The position numbers and the translations under genes are program-made. This document shows positions 13,116 to 24,735 of a DNA stretch of 64,000 nt, piece by piece. Position 1 is the stretch's first letter. Each line of letters starts with the position of its first letter. The DNA lies in NCBI GenBank assembly GCA_003864495.1, contig PEDN01001397.1:1-64000 (forward strand). The letters run 5' to 3'. Source of the stretch: Nemopilema nomurai (taxonomy: Eukaryota; Cnidaria; Scyphozoa; Rhizostomeae; Rhizostomatidae). Under the pieces are notes generated by a model. The model was given only the letters and a program-made list of their open reading frames with translations, did no database searches and was not told the DNA's origin.

Positions 13116-15060
13116 TTGGATTCTCTTTACCAGTTGACCATTACATTTAGAACAAGTATAAAAAACATCAGAGTTCACAGTATAGCATCATTTTTGCAAG
13201 GACTATTAAAGCTTACTGTTTGTGAAAGTGTGGACAAGTTTCATGTTTTCAATAGACATTCTGTTGCAAGACAAATTGACCCATTTGAAAACAACTTTCA
13301 AGGTGGAAATGAAGCTCAAGATCATAGTAAAGATTATTTAGATCAAAGAATTGCAAACTTCTTTCAGAGAAAGAAACTTGTGAAAACTGCATTCCTGCGC
13401 AACCTCGCAAAAAAGGATAAAAAGTCTTGTCCAAAGCTAAAATTAAAGCCCCAGTTTCAAGAACAAGGCCAGAGAAATTGAAACTAGTTTTACAAAACCA
13501 AATATTAGAATGTAAAGATTTAAAAAGACAGATTGAAAACATTAAAACTGACATTGACAACAACAACAGGCTTGGAAAAGAAATGAAAAATGAATTAGGT
13601 ATCATTCAATGGTAATTCCATTCTCACTCTCAACTCAATTGCTGCAAAATCACTATCTGCTTATGAAGAGCTCAGATCACGTGGGTTATTGAAGCTACCA
13701 AGCAAAAGAACCCTTAGAGATTATAGAAATGTGGTGAAACCTAAGCAGGGTTTTAACAAGCAGATCATTGAAGAGCTATCATCTATTACTTCAAATCTCT
13801 TTGACGTTCAGAGATATATTGTTGTCTTGTTTGACGAAGTGAAAATCAAGAATAATCATGTCTGGGACAAGCATTCTGAACAGCTTGTAGGTTTCAAGGA
13901 CCTTGGTGATTCTGACCTGAATTTTGCTAGTGCTGAGAAAGAGACATCCTTAGCAACACATATGCTGGTAATCTACTTGATAGGGATCTGTACAGATCTC
14001 AAATACTCATTTCCTAACTTTGCAACAACATTAGTAACATGATTCCAGCTTTTGCCAATCTTTTGGGACTGTGTTTTCTACTTGGAGAAGGCATGTAATC
14101 TGTGGGTGTTAGCTGTTGTGAGTGATGGTGCATCAGCAAATAGGAAAATTTACAAGCTGCACAAAAAAATGGGAGACAAAACAGGGAATAAGGTAACACA
14201 TTGTGTTGTGAATCTTTATGCAAAACACCGTCATATCTACTTCTTTGCAGACCTCAATACACCCCCCCCAAATTTATTGAAAACATCAAGAAATTGTTTA
14301 CATAATTCAGGATTTGGTTTGCAATCGAGAATCATGTGGAACAATGAAAAACACTGACGTGGAGTCAAACACATCAGAAAAAACACATAATGCAGGTGTA
14401 CAATTATGACCTCAGCCGTAGACTTCATCTTGTCCCAAGATTGACCCGCGAGCATCTGCACTTGAGTCCTTATTCTAAGATGAAAGTTTAATTGGCTGCC
14501 CAAATGTTAAGCTCTATAGTTGCAAAAGTCCTACACAGGTATTATCATTCACATTATCGTGCTACAGCAGAGTTTTGTGAAATGCTTGATCTTTTTTTGA
14601 CTGCTGTAATGTAAGAAATCAAATAGAGTATTCAAGGAAAAGGAAAGAATTCCTCAAGCATTATCGTTTACAAAATGATGAACGCTTTTTTTTAATGAAA
14701 GACAACTTTCTCTCTTACTTGGAAAGCTGGAAATCAAGTAAACAAGAAAGTCCAGGAAAATTTTTCAGATCCTAAAAAAGCAAAAATGTTTCTTTCAGAG
14801 CAAACGTTTAAAGGACTAAATATAACAGTCTTATCCCTTATTAGCGCAACAACGTTTCTTTTAGCTAAAGGTTGTGGCTTTGTTTTATCTGAGTTCTTTT
14901 CGCAAGACTGTCTAGAAGAATACTTTGGCAGGCAAACCAAGCTAGGCCGGCGCAATGACAATCCAGATTTCCATCATTTTGGATACAATGACAATACAAT
15001 CCGGGTTGTGAGATCAACAGCACTAATGACTGGAAATACATCAGGGATTCTCAAAGGAAG
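13116..15060 (+). pseudogene. P-like transposase catalytic region, broken
   Basis: Segments seen in order are 13116-13481 (linker), 13427-13615 (coiled, basic), 13630-14357 (catalytic: LLFDEVKI-like motif, WDKHSEQLVGF, ATHMLV, LPIFWD, SDGASANRK, RNCLHNSG, MWNNEKH), 14380-14600 (LHLVPRLT, HLHLSPYSKM, LSSIVAKVL, EFCEMLDLF) and 14786-15060 (QTFKGLNITV, DCLEEYFGRQ, GYNDNTIR). An in-frame TGA at 14040-14042 separates two parts of the catalytic region that share a frame. Another TGA follows MWNNEKH, and a frame change follows near 14400. This matches THAP9-like and P-element transposases. The copy is dead. Confidence 0.85.
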
Positions 15061-15350
15061 ACAAAAATCACGGTTGCACATACATAAAACAAAACTTGTG
15101 TTAAACATCAAAACATTATTTGCATAAATTACCTTACAATATAAAAATTATTTGCACAACAACTTTATGCAAATATGTAATTTATGTAATTCAGTACCTC
15201 AAGGATGTTATGCTCTGTGGAAGTTTTTAAAAATTTTGCAGGACAAGTTTTTGTGTAAAAGGATAAAAGATACAAAAATAATTTCTTCAAGAGTTTATTG
15301 TGCAAGTAGTTTCTTACTTTAAGGTATATCTAGATGATAGCAATGAGTGG

Positions 15351-15704
15351 TCATTTATTAAGTCCTTTATTAAATTTTTGCAGTGCTTCATTGTTCTTCA
15401 AACCTTTTAGGAGAGCTTTTCCTCTGCTATATTTCTGTTTTGCTTTAATGTGCTGGAGGAAGTCCTTTGAGTAGAAAAAACACCTTATCTTGAAATATAG
15501 ATTCAAGATGTCCTCTAGAGAAGTGCTGGCGATTTCGTCAGGTACCTCTTGCTCACATCTCTCAATTATAACATGGAACTTGCCTTTAATTGCCATTCTG
15601 TTTTTCAAATGAAATACATGGTCACCTAAGTTAGTTTTTTTTTCTTTTATTAATTGTTTTGAGACATGTCCTCCGTTAGGATGTTGGTTATCTCTAACAA
15701 ACAT
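15351..15704 (-). CDS. Unrecognised 117-codon open frame, possibly transposon-derived
   Basis: A minus-strand frame rich in Lys and Glu, containing SLEDILNLYFKIRCFFYSKD and a Lys-rich tail. It has no intron signals I can support and no clear domain. It lies just after, and opposite to, the P-like remnant. Its charge pattern is like the tails of mobile-element proteins, so it may be a scrap of a second element. I do not assign a function. Confidence 0.3.
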   Translation of the reverse strand: MFVRDNQHPNGGHVSKQLIKEKKTNLGDHVFHLKNRMAIKGKFHVIIERCEQEVPDEIASTSLEDILNLYFKIRCFFYSKDFLQHIKAKQKYSRGKALLKGLKNNEALQKFNKGLNK

Positions 15705-17446
15705 TCTCTGACTTCTGATCTCTCTGTGGAAGTTTCTTTAGTTTCTTTAAATTATGTGCCACCCTCAACATGTTTTTGTTTTTTACAGTACTTGGATCGT
15801 ATGCAATAAACTGGTTGGTTGGTAATAGGCCTAGAAGGCCCACCGACATGTCATAAGCGATTCGAAGTTTAAGATTAACTAGAACAAAGTTACCTCAAGA
15901 GAAATATCAACAAGTTCTCTCTAGAAGTCTTCATTATCATCAAAGAAATCCTGATCACCAATGAAATCAGCGATAACCTCATTTCAGATACAAAAGTAAT
16001 TTCGAGTTCAGCAGCTTACATTTCTATCTTGTCTCGAGTCAACACAACAAGCCATCTTCGTGCACCCTAAGAGTCTGGAACTTAGTGGAATCATGATATC
16101 TCAATCTTCGAACAATAGAGTTTCCAGACCATTCTTCTTCTATTGACTATGGTGCAACAAAGCTATAAAGCATCTTCGTTAAAAAGTAACTATCAACCGC
16201 TGTAAATCATCAAAGCAAGAAACCTGTTGTATAAAATGAAGCACATCACACAAATTTCTGTTTCTAAAGATTGATTTCCCTTCAGTACTTTTTTGGGCGG
16301 GAGACTTTTCTGATCATTTTCATGGTAGGACGTTGCTTCTATGCGCTCAGTTCTATGCACGCGACCGCACAAAAAATTAGAAGTCCATCCTACGTTTTAC
16401 GCCAAGACATGCCAGCTCTACACAAAAACACAACGATTTCAGTTGGCAATTAACGGCTAATCAAATTACAATGAAGCAACTTCTTCTTGCAGCCAACCCT
16501 GCTGGTCCTAGCGCACAGAGAATTGCAAATAAAACTTCCCAAGAGGATATCAATTTCAGTATCATATTTCCAAATACAAACGTCGTTATTGACAAGGTGG
16601 GGGAAACATCAAGTTTAAAGCCCTCGGACCCGTACGAGAGAGTTTAAAAAGTCAACAAGTTTCATGTCTATTATAAGCAAGTTAAACTAATCTTTTTCCT
16701 CCTTTTCGATAAAGATTCTTCGAATCCAAAATCTTTTACTATGTTTTGCATTCATTTGTTTCCATTTTAAACGCAGCAGCAATAGAAGAAAGGGCTTGAG
16801 TCTACGAGCCTATTGTTGATTGCCGCCATCTTCGATTGTGGTAAATCGAGCGCTCGGTCGCAATAAGTTTGTTGCAATTAGTCGATCGCGCGATTGAAGG
16901 CACTGAGTGGGAATCAACCTTGACTAAAATGCAAATTTTCACCTTACATCTATTTCAGAAGGAATCGATGGACTTTTGCTAGATATGATATGGTAGATAC
17001 AGGTCGATAGAAATGATGATTCGAAAATAAACTTTAAGAAAATTGGAAAAGTGCTTACGATAGCAAGCATTCTATTACAAACTTTTGGTGGTTTGAAGCT
17101 ATTAATTTCTGAATTTTATTCAATTTTGACTGCAAATTGATCGCGAATGTTTGCAGCACCAAAGAGTAGAGATTGGCTAGTATCTTGTAATGCTAATTGC
17201 TACCGACGTTTTTGCGTCACTCAGACTTGCGAAGAAGACTGGAGATTCGAATTAATGAAAACATTTACGGTTTTTTGGATATCCATCTTATGCACTCTTC
17301 TTTGATTAGACTCTCAAGCAATGGGAATCGTGTTTGTTGATGTGTAAATGCAGAGAAAAGCCTGCTTCTTTGCAGCTCTTATTTCGAACAGTCTCACTTG
17401 TTTCTTTGCGTCTTGCTTACGTCAAAGACCGAACGTTTTTCCGCCT
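15705..17446. other. Non-coding stretch
   Basis: No gene, RNA or tandem repeat is visible. Short open frames at 16271-16453 and 17334-17542 are featureless. The second overlaps the PLA2-like last exon on the other strand. Confidence 0.5.
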
Positions 17447-18411
17447 TCATGTTGCGGCATTGTTATCATTTTTTATTGGTTCTGCATTTTCTTCAGTGTT
17501 CCATGTCTTGCCTTCCATTTCCTTGACACGTTGAGCTACTAGTTTATCCACATTTTTCATTAGGGCGTCTGTTCCTTTGTTGGTAGAGTTGCTGGAGCTG
17601 TCACCTTTCTCAAAGTTGATACATGGCATTTTCAAGACATTGAAGTATAAATCACCCACTGCATCTGCTGTATGACTGTCGGCATACTTTAAGCACTCTG
17701 CAAATGCATCATCACATTTGCAATCATATACCGTGTATTCGCGCTCATTTTTAAACCCGTACTGCTCCTTTTTGGCTGGAATTGATCTGTCGCAATTTTC
17801 ATGATCAAGGCAGCACCTATTCAGCCGCTCAAACCATCCAATTTTCTTACTTTGCTTACTCACTACCACAGCGGGACCACCGTTATTTTTGTCTTCAATC
17901 ACGTTGCTGGGCCTTCTGACTTCATCTTTTAATCGCTCTGGGTGCAGGTCTCTGTGTAATGAATCGAGATCAATGTTCTGTCTTTTTCCTCGTACGCTGG
18001 CTTTGCCACTTTTTATCACCCCATTTCCACAAACTTTATTCCCTACGAACAATCATTTTACCAATAAAAATTAAAACTTGAAGTAGCCTTACAGACCTGA
18101 TATGAAGTATTTGAAGAGTGGGAATGATCAAGGAAAGCAGTCACAGCCATTGATTGATGAAAGATGATCCAAGCTTTCAGCTTCATGCTATTAAAGTGGT
18201 AAAACCGACTAAGATGGTCGGAAAAGTAGTTTATTACAAGATTTTTTGTCTAGTGTTTTTCTTGCTATAAATAAAGGAAACATATAAAGGTTCTTAAAAA
18301 AGTTTCCCTTCTCCTGTAGCTTACCAACAACATAAACCTTCTTACCGATCATGATGGCTCGTTTGACAATGCCAGATTTCTTATCAGCTTGCTCTGATAT
18401 CAAGACAGTAT
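17447..18411 (-). CDS. Group III secretory phospholipase A2-like gene (3' exons)
   Basis: Two exons join in phase: 18325-18411 (acceptor TTACAG, donor GTAAGC) and 17447-18042 (acceptor CGTAG). One base of the first plus two of the second complete a Gly codon. The last exon holds a VCGNG calcium-loop-like segment, the RCCLDHENC active-site block, then CKCDDAFAECL and YFNVLKMPC. This order is typical of group III (bee-type) PLA2, which hydrolyses the sn-2 acyl bond of phospholipids and needs Ca2+. Two oddities are visible. The active-site His is followed by Glu where Asp is usual, and about 65 residues separate the calcium loop from the CC block. A charged tail of about 50 residues ends at 17447. 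No signal peptide is visible because the 5' exons are not resolved. Activity is uncertain. Confidence 0.75.
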
Positions 18412-19834
18412 CTGTAAGTAGGGAAATTCATTCATAGAACCAATGTACACTGTTGGAAGTGATGTTAAATGAATAGTGACTAATGACTTAAGTTCTAAGC
18501 TGACGTAAATCTTTTAAGTTTCATCAACATTGACTGGTCTTTAGCTTTTGTAGGTATATAGGCTTCAAATAAAAATATCTTCTTTCATTTTTATTTAAAG
18601 TTTTGAAACACAGGACACACAGTGATAACAGCAATGCTGTCATTGTTGAAATGTTTATACTGTATAGAAATTTGGTTTACAATGGACCAAGGGATTGTCA
18701 TTTCAATAGACCAAAGGCTATAAAATAATACATGTTTCGATGCAACCGGCTCAATTTTTCCTTTGCCCCTCTATTTTTATTTTTTCAGTCGATAACAGCT
18801 CCAGAGCCTGGTTTTTGGTAAAGTGTTTCATAGCAGCACAGAGCCCTGCCGTTCAAAATTTAGCAGACGGCCCTAAATGGAAATGCATTTTAATCTAGCC
18901 ACGTAGTTTGAGTGCACAGTTAGCACCTAGGGCTGACACATAGTTCTTAATGAAACTTGAAAACATAAACGTAACAAAATAGGAAACACAGCAAACACAT
19001 ACATTCGAACATTTTTCGACCATTGTCTTATGATAAGCCCTCCTGGAATAATTCCAACTCAAGAAAGAAAAATTGTTTACATAAACAAAATGACTATTTC
19101 ATGAACCAATACATTTAAAGTACAGTTGAAAAAAGCTTTCGTAACTTTGCATTTAAAATTTTGGATGACCTCCCTCAGCGGCCACAATCACCGACATATG
19201 AGATCAAGTTTTGAGGAATCGTCTCATGACTTCAAAGTCACAAGTCACAAGATTGCATTTAGAGGAATAAGCGATGTTAAAGGTTGCGTGGATCCAGATA
19301 TCTGCGGTACCTTATGAAGGATATGCTCGTTTGGCTGACCCTTCACATGATCAAAAATGGCAAAAAATTATCATTGTTTGCAGTGGGCTTAAGTAGGTAA
19401 ATGATAAGCCATTTTCATTGGATATGGAGAGCTACAAACAAACCTTAGAGGACGAAAATTAGGTTTTGAAACACCAAGAGAGATTGTTGAATGGGTCTTC
19501 ACAAAAGCTGAACTGTTTGCACATATGGTTTTTCAATACTTGCTATAGCTTCTCAATCATTGCAACTTTTTTTTCCTTTTTTCCATTGGTGCCCCTGCAG
19601 GTTAAAAAATTACCTTAGGCCGAATCTCCACTGAGGCTTATTTTGTAGCGTTCACTGAAGCGTTCTTACAAAATTCTGCTCATTCCAATCTCTACTGATT
19701 TCCATCAATTTTGGCGTGCGATATTTTTAGAACAAAGATGGTGTCTCGGCCTTATCTTTTAAAGTTTTTGAGAAGAAGACAAATTCAGTTTTATTTTCGT
19801 TGGAGGAGGGACCAAGCTTAAAAAAACACGTTAC
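18412..19834. other. Putative intron or intergenic stretch
   Basis: No supported gene. Short open frames on both strands (for example 19126-19317, plus) have no domain or splice context. Confidence 0.4.
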
Positions 19835-20018
19835 TTTTGGGTCACTTGTGTCCCACAGAGAATGGCAATGCCGTAATGCCTCAATAAAAAACTTCCATAT
19901 CGAATGCAATCATTGCTCTCTGCATCATTGCTCTGAAATTGTGCATCATCGATAAAGGTTTCCAGCTCTTGGCTGTCACCAACCATGCTTGATATCAACA
20001 TTTGAAAAGCTCTGTTTC
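19835..20018 (-). CDS. Possible upstream exon of the PLA2-like gene
   Basis: Minus strand, with a pyrimidine-rich acceptor (TTTTTTTTATAAG) and donor GTAACG. It encodes about 61 residues including SSMVGDSQELETFIDD and LLRHYGIAILCG. The composition looks coding, but the exit phase (two bases left) does not fit the exon at 18325-18411, so at least one intervening exon would be needed. I found none I trust. It could belong to another gene. Confidence 0.3.
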
Positions 20019-23000
20019 CTTATAAAAAAAGTATTGTTGCCTAATATACCAAGCAAAGTACGTAACTGCAATTCAGTTTCATTTCTACTAAATCCCGGTC
20101 GCTGTGAGAACACCATATTGCATAGGCCTGTTATCAAAATCATGCAGTTCTATGCTCACCTCGAATAATAACGTTTGACGAAAAGTAGAAACTTCTTCAG
20201 CTATCCGTCAAGCGAAATTTTCGATGCGCGAACGCTTTCCTCGTGACATTTTTCTGATAGATGATGGATACTTACAGTAGCGCACTCTATTCCGTTCCCA
20301 GTTACTATTGGCAAGTTATTGAGCTGTTGGCAAGTTGATATCAATCCCTAGAGCAGAAGCAAATCTACCTTTGCTACATTAGCTGGGCTACTTTCAGGGG
20401 CGGATCCAGGCATTTTCAACATTGTTCAATTTTCCCGGCTTGAGTTTTCTAATTAAAGTGCAAAAGGTGATGAGCCCAAGTTAAAGATTCAAGAGAAGCA
20501 TATCTTTTTTATTATGTATATAAGGTAGCTATTTCTACGCCATCGCTGTATTTTATATATTTACTCCGTTCTCCCTTTGCGAAACATTTTTGAATCTTCT
20601 CTGGTGAAAAACCAAATTCTTCTTCATCGAGCCTAGTACCCAGGAAAATGGTAAGACGCCGCGCCGCGTCCTGTATCTAGGCATGATTTTGAGAATGTTT
20701 ATCGACTGTTGCCATGCATTTTGAGAAGTTCCTTAGCATTTTGAGAAGGTTACGCGCAGTTTCTGCATGCGCACGCACAGAATTTCAATACAACTTGTCC
20801 CTGAGAAGAGGTCGACCTGAGCGATTTTAACGTGAGGAAAATTCGCCAAAATGAGGTCATAAACCAATTCACTTTTAATAGGCATATGTTTAATACACGT
20901 TTTATAAGGTCTTGCCTTTAAAAAGAATATTGATCGCTGGAAATTTACAAGCAGTCGATGAGTTTTTTGATTCGACAAGGGAACGGGTAGCCCATCTACG
21001 CGAGGACCTAACTGCCAGACACGAGTGGAAAGATTCGAATCAAACTTTCAAGGCCGTTTATTATGGGTAGCTAGTTGATAATTCTTTTGTTTTTTTACTG
21101 TACTGCAAAAATACTAAAAATAGGTTGTACACAGGGTATGATCTTTCATGTGATTTCAAATTCGCACCAAACTATCCTTGGAAGAAATATTACAACGTTT
21201 GTATATTAAATGTTGGTTATTTTAATGCATGTACAGCATTTCCTGTGTCTCAATTGTAATGCAGAGCTTTGTGTATATCAAATGTAGATATAAATTTTAA
21301 AATGTATTTTCACCATTTAAATAAAAAACTAAAAATAAAGTTATAAAAAAAGTAGGAGGGACTAGGATTTGAAAAATATTATTGGGTAGAATAACTATTC
21401 AATAAGTAGTCATTTTTTTTACTTTGCACTAATGAAAGTACAATAAAACTGCCTTTTCAATGCATGCTCATGTGCCATCATTGGTTGAACAGTATGAATA
21501 TGAGTATGAATTTTAAGAGCTTTACATCCAGATTTCTATAAAAATCATTAAGCGAAAAGAATTCTGCCAACTTCTTGTTTATCGCTTAATCGCTTGTTCT
21601 TAGGGTGTTCTTAAGGTATTCTTGGGCTGTTCAGCCTGTTCTTGGAGTGATCAGTCTTTTAGAAACGACGATAAAAACGATGGGCGTTTTCATTGCTCTA
21701 GCAAAAACGCAGTCATGACCTCCCTTTCAACACCAGTCCTTTGCCACAAATCTGGCGCCAAACCGAAACCCACACACGAAACCACGCCATTCTCGATTTT
21801 GCATCAAGGAGTCGATAACAAATTGCATCAAGAAATTGCTTTCAAGCTTCCGAACAGAAGCCAAAGCAAGTAACATTTGAACAACAGTCGTTATCGCTTT
21901 AATGTCATTTTGAAATACACTGTAATGTGATTCTTGGCGCCTTCAGCGTGTAATCTTGCTGCTATTGTTAGCGTTTTCAAATGTATTCGATTTTGGTGTT
22001 CACATTGAAAACGGGCCATTTTCAAAACGCACCCTTTTCAGATTTATGCGCTTTCGTCAGCGTTTTCATATGGAAACGGAGCAATGTGAACTGGAGCCAC
22101 CTTCTTCATCAATATCATTGAAAATAATAACTTTTGAAAAGAACAACAGCAACAAACCGATGCTTAAAATTTAGATACATGTCAAGTATAATCTTTGAAG
22201 CGCATCTTTCAAGAGGTGCATAAACTGACGTGCGGCAAGCTCCTGTCATTGAAGGATTTTCGTTAGCAGCTTTTCGACTTTAAAGCCTTGTTTCCAGACA
22301 AGCTCAAGTTTCCTTGCGGATAGGAGTACCGGATAATTATTTTTTCACATTTACATTCTAACTTTTACTTGCAGTCTTTTCTGGCTTGTCATGCGCAGTA
22401 AGGGTTCAGTTATTTTAGGCGCCAAAATCTTGGTGTTCGAGTGTATTGATAAATTGAAATGAGTCAACTAAAATTCGTTAGGACTGGAGATGAGACAGCG
22501 GCAAAAACATTGAATGACGGCCATGAAAATACATTCACGCTGTTATACGCACTCAAAGTAAACGAGAACGCCAATTGTTCAGAATATCTTCTGAAAATTC
22601 ATAGAGAATTGTGTAGTGAACCTTAACTATTGACGGCCTATTACGGATATGGAACAATGCATGAATAGTTGAGCAACTAATCATTCTTTAAACCCTTACC
22701 TTTCACATAGTCATTTCGATGAATATGCGATGTGCTGAATTTTATGTAAAAGAGAGTCAGGACTGCCAATGTTTTTACCAGAAGCGTTGTCATTGTTTCT
22801 CTAAAACGTAAACATGTTTTTAAAATGCTTTTTTAATAATTTGATTGAATTTAGATTCTCTGAGGTAGCGCATTGTGAAAGAGTTTTCCAAAATGCAATT
22901 AGTATGGATGACATTCTGAGAAACAGAAGTCAAATAGGTGTCACTAGCACATTTAGGTTCACATTGCTAATGTTATCACATTTAGGTCCCTCTACATCGT

Positions 23001-24640
23001 CAATGCTGGAATAACACAATCTTAATGCCGTTACTTTACCACTCACCTGAGTTTTACAACCATGAATTGTAAAACCGAGATGGTTTATTGATGTTTGCAC
23101 CATTTTGCTGACAAATAATAGGATGCAAATATTTTCATACCTGGTTGTAGCAGCCAAGGCCTGCCATTCATATTGCGCGGCTTCAGCGTAGACTGGTCAA
23201 TTAACCATGTCTGACTAAGACGTGAATGTCACCTGTTGACCTTGCAACTGCATTGAATGCTGAAAGTTCACAGAGATCAACTATGTGAGATTGTCTACCT
23301 GCCCATGAAAGCAAGGCAGTAAACAGTTCTAGCATCTGCACTTTTCATATCTGAATGTGACTTCATTAAAGCAAGGGCTCGTAAATGAAAGTATTTGACC
23401 AAACGTTTGTATTGAAGAGCACATTTTGTTAATATGGAAGCTAAATGTTGCATTCACTAATCAACTCACTAATCTTAACAACATTTTTGTTCATTTATGA
23501 ACAGAATAGCTTTCTTTAAGCTTTTTGAAAAGCCGTTTCCTGCAGCCTCGCTGTAGTCTCATGCTTTCACAACATTATCAATACCATGATAAATCACTTT
23601 ATGCTTATTTCTAACATTGAATTGCCATAAAAAATGCATTTGTTTTAAAAGAGCTCTAAGAGATGCATATTAGGTGAATAGCTTTGCAGATCATCTGCAT
23701 TGCCTGTCTTGAGTCCATTGATATAATCAAATGGCATTTTCGATCCTAATTCTTCAAAGGTCAATTGACTTTGTAAACCATTTGCACAAAAGTCCATAAT
23801 AGGTCACAACTAACTTTCACCTATGATTTGAAATTGTTTTTCATGTAGTACGAGATGATTTTTCAGCATATTTATGGTTGAACTGTTGAGAAATTGTTGT
23901 GGTTTTAGAGATGACGTTTTAATTTATGTTCCATTTCCATTGCTGTACACCATTTCTATAGCGGAACTTACTATTTCAATAGCATTGTTATTTCGAGTTT
24001 TTTTTGTTCTTAGGTGTTAAAAGTTTTGATATGGAAAACGTGTGGTACACAGTTTCATTTTATTCTTATATATCTGTTGAGGCGAAAAAAGAACAGATAC
24101 AAGATGCTACCGTGGCTTAAATTGGTTGAACAGAAACATGTCTGTCCCTCTTTGAAGCTTCCTGCGTCACCAGTTTCTTTTTGTATTTGTTCTCCTTTGA
24201 AGACTGTCAGTTTCATACGGGGTAGAAGCCTATTGCAAAGTAGAGGCTTTGTTATTTGCCAACTCCCATTTCTTTTCTGTCGCCATATAACCTTGCTGAT
24301 TATTAAACCAAGGTCGACTCTAGTTCATAATTCAACTAAAACAGAGGGTGATTGCACTATGATCTTTGGTGATTGAGCTATCATCAAAGATGATTCAGCA
24401 CGAAAACGCAAAACAAACATGAAGAATAAGGAAACGTGTAAAATAATGAAAGACAACGTTCATTTGCCATGTTCAACGTATTCATTGCATGGCCTAAAAA
24501 GTATATGTATAGACGCAACACTAATGAGAAATATGATTGAATTTGCAGTATGAACTAACCAAGGGAGCTGCAAACTAGCAACTCTTTATAAAAAGGTTAT
24601 ATTGTATTAGAGATAGTAAAAACTGCTAAATGCGATGAAA
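20019..24640. other. Intergenic stretch with transposon relics
   Basis: No convincing gene. At 20398 the phrase GGGGCGGATCCAGG matches the terminal motif of the element at 37948, so an element end is likely there, but I found no partner. Around 21640-22110 several GCGTTTTCA / GGAAACGG segments resemble those near 44215-44390 and look like one worn DNA-transposon family. A minus frame at 20733-20978 is featureless. Confidence 0.4.
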
Positions 24641-24647
24641 CAATTGT

Positions 24648-24653
24648 TTTATT
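24648..24653 (-). terminator. AATAAA poly(A) signal of the coiled-coil gene
   Basis: AATAAA on the minus strand, 83 bases beyond the TAA stop at 24736-24738. Position and orientation fit the 3' end of the coiled-coil gene. Confidence 0.6.
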
Positions 24654-24735
24654 GGTGCAAACGACAGCCAGAATGAGCAATGAAGGATACCACACGTGTA
24701 GAAATTAAGAAGAATTGGTCCAAAGTTTAATCGTA

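Larger units (their letters stand above)
12263..15060 (+). mobile_element. Decayed P-like DNA transposon with THAP transposase
   Basis: The whole stretch reads, through several frames, as one THAP-domain P-superfamily transposase. In order it has an N-terminal THAP zinc finger, a basic linker, a coiled segment (13427-13615), the catalytic region starting near 13630, the SDGAS block (14121-14135) and a C-terminal block with EEYFGRQ and FGYNDNTIR (14920-15000). Order and spacing follow the family. The reading frame is broken by at least two frame changes and several in-frame stops, so the copy cannot make transposase. I did not find the terminal inverted repeats, so the ends given are those of the coding remnant. 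Confidence 0.88.

Noticed and set aside
19126..19317. 63-codon plus frame as a gene
   Set aside because: No domain, no supporting splice sites, AT-rich context.
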